The notes under the pieces: model-generated
What the model was told of the DNA's origin: nothing
The model's database searches: none
Seen by the model: the letters and a program-made list of their open reading frames with translations, nothing else
In this document: positions 5,409-6,031 of the stretch, one piece after another
How positions within the stretch are numbered: position 1 is the stretch's first letter
How the letters are laid out: every line of letters begins with the position of its first letter
DNA from: CAYMJK01 sp043101635
GTDB taxonomy: Bacteria; Planctomycetota; Phycisphaerae; Phycisphaerales; UBA1924
Reading direction: 5' to 3'
Length of the DNA stretch: 6,031 bases
NCBI GenBank assembly: GCA_043101635.1
Contig: JBICIE010000027.1
Coordinates: forward strand, 1 to 6,031
Translations under genes and position numbers: made by a program

Positions 5409-6031
5409 TCAGCACCCCGCGCTGAAGATGTTCTGGTACGCCAGGAAGTCGAAGAAATCCAGGAACCCGTCCCCCGAGAAGTCCGCCAGCGGGTCCCCGA
5501 CCCCGAAGATGTTCAGAAACTCCAGATAGTCGAAGATCGTCAGCGCTCCATCTCCGTCGAGGTCGGGCCGGCATGTCACCAGGCGCACATCATCGAAGTT
5601 CGTCTGCGTCGGCCCGCCGAGACGCACGCGCATGGGCTGGCCCACCAGCGGGTCGCCGACTGCCGCCGAGTAATCCAGCGCCACGACCCGGTAAGAGCCC
5701 GGCGGAATCACCGCCGCCAGCCGCCCGTCGTCCTCTGCGACCACGGTGTCGCCGGCCAGCAGTTGCACCAGGTAGTCGCGCCCATAGAAGGTCGGTCGGT
5801 GTACGACATCCACCAGCAGCGTGTAGCGCACCTCCGCCCGCACCTGTTCCGCCAGCGTCTGTTCCACCAGCCCGTTGTTCAGGTACAGCACCTGCTTGTC
5901 TCGCGGGGCTGTGTACCCCCAACTGGACTCCGTTGGATGGAAGACGCCCGCCACGCCCTCCAGGTGCGTCCATCCATCCGGCGCCGAAGTCGTAAAGCCG
6001 GCCGGTGGCTGCGCCGGCTCCTCGAACCCAC
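5409..6031 (-). CDS. Exported protein with C-terminal GC-type dockerin-like module (5' partial)
   Basis: C-terminal 206 residues of a longer protein; the frame is open to the right edge, so the GTG at 5954 is only an internal codon. The visible part begins GFEEPAQPPAGF and continues with a GW turn and GVFHPT, then QVLYLNNGLVEQTL, YTLLVDV and YRVVALDY, ending in TNFDDVRLV. This is the pattern of a beta-sandwich, carbohydrate-binding-like domain (N-GxFExP...GW...YLN) common in exported planctomycete and PEP-CTERM proteins. Residues 153-206 of the fragment are two Ca-binding repeats, DLDGDGALTIFDYLEFLNIF and DFSGDGFLDFFDFLAYQNIF, preceded by Cys and ending in Gly-Cys, the 'GC-type dockerin' terminus. 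A cell-surface or secreted location is likely, but the signal peptide would be outside the window. The DAAO-family gene follows 52 nt downstream on the same strand, so the two could share a transcript. Confidence 0.88.
   Translation of the reverse strand, partial: GFEEPAQPPAGFTTSAPDGWTHLEGVAGVFHPTESSWGYTAPRDKQVLYLNNGLVEQTLAEQVRAEVRYTLLVDVVHRPTFYGRDYLVQLLAGDTVVAEDDGRLAAVIPPGSYRVVALDYSAAVGDPLVGQPMRVRLGGPTQTNFDDVRLVTCRPDLDGDGALTIFDYLEFLNIFGVGDPLADFSGDGFLDFFDFLAYQNIFSAGC

Noticed and set aside
5996..6019. Inverted repeat AGCCGGC/GCCGGCT near the right edge
   Set aside because: Seven base pairs of pure GC-rich sequence inside a coding region; it does not reach the window edge and looks like chance.

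Overview
The window is GC-rich, densely coding bacterial DNA, most likely from a planctomycete of the Phycisphaerae type. The best taxonomic clue is the C-terminus of the last gene: a two-repeat, dockerin-like calcium-binding module ending in Gly-Cys ('GC-type dockerin'), a signature I associate with that group. The BCDGEA-like order of the rnf genes also fits bacteria outside the Proteobacteria. The lineage is inferred, because no rRNA or other marker gene is present.

Positions 1-3815, plus strand, are the 3' part of an Rnf (ion-translocating ferredoxin:NAD+ oxidoreductase) operon: rnfD (5' end cut by the window edge), rnfG, rnfE, rnfA, a 68-residue membrane protein with a cysteine cluster, and an ApbE flavin transferase. 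Five of the six genes are joined by 4-8 nt start/stop overlaps, and the sixth follows after 18 nt, so this is one translationally coupled unit. The parts fit together. RnfD and RnfG carry the threonines to which ApbE attaches FMN. RnfE and RnfA carry the paired membrane cysteines that hold an iron-sulfur centre. The small cysteine protein resembles in layout NqrM, the maturation factor of the related Na+-NQR, and may play that part here. rnfB and rnfC are not in the window and should lie upstream. A DUF454 (YbaN-type) membrane protein follows at 3942-4337 on the same strand.

Positions 4358-6031 are on the minus strand, convergent with the Rnf unit. First comes a D-amino-acid-oxidase-family flavoprotein whose sequence order is circularly permuted: the signature that normally lies near the C-terminus is at residues 44-62, ahead of the FAD-binding GxGxxG at 82-87. 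This is the most unusual item in the window. Upstream of it, 52 nt away, is the 3' part of a gene for an exported dockerin-type protein that runs off the window.

There is no RNA gene, CRISPR array, insertion sequence or convincing terminator. No gene-free stretch exceeds 126 nt. A near-perfect foldback inverted repeat sits at the very start of the window and alters a normally conserved part of RnfD.
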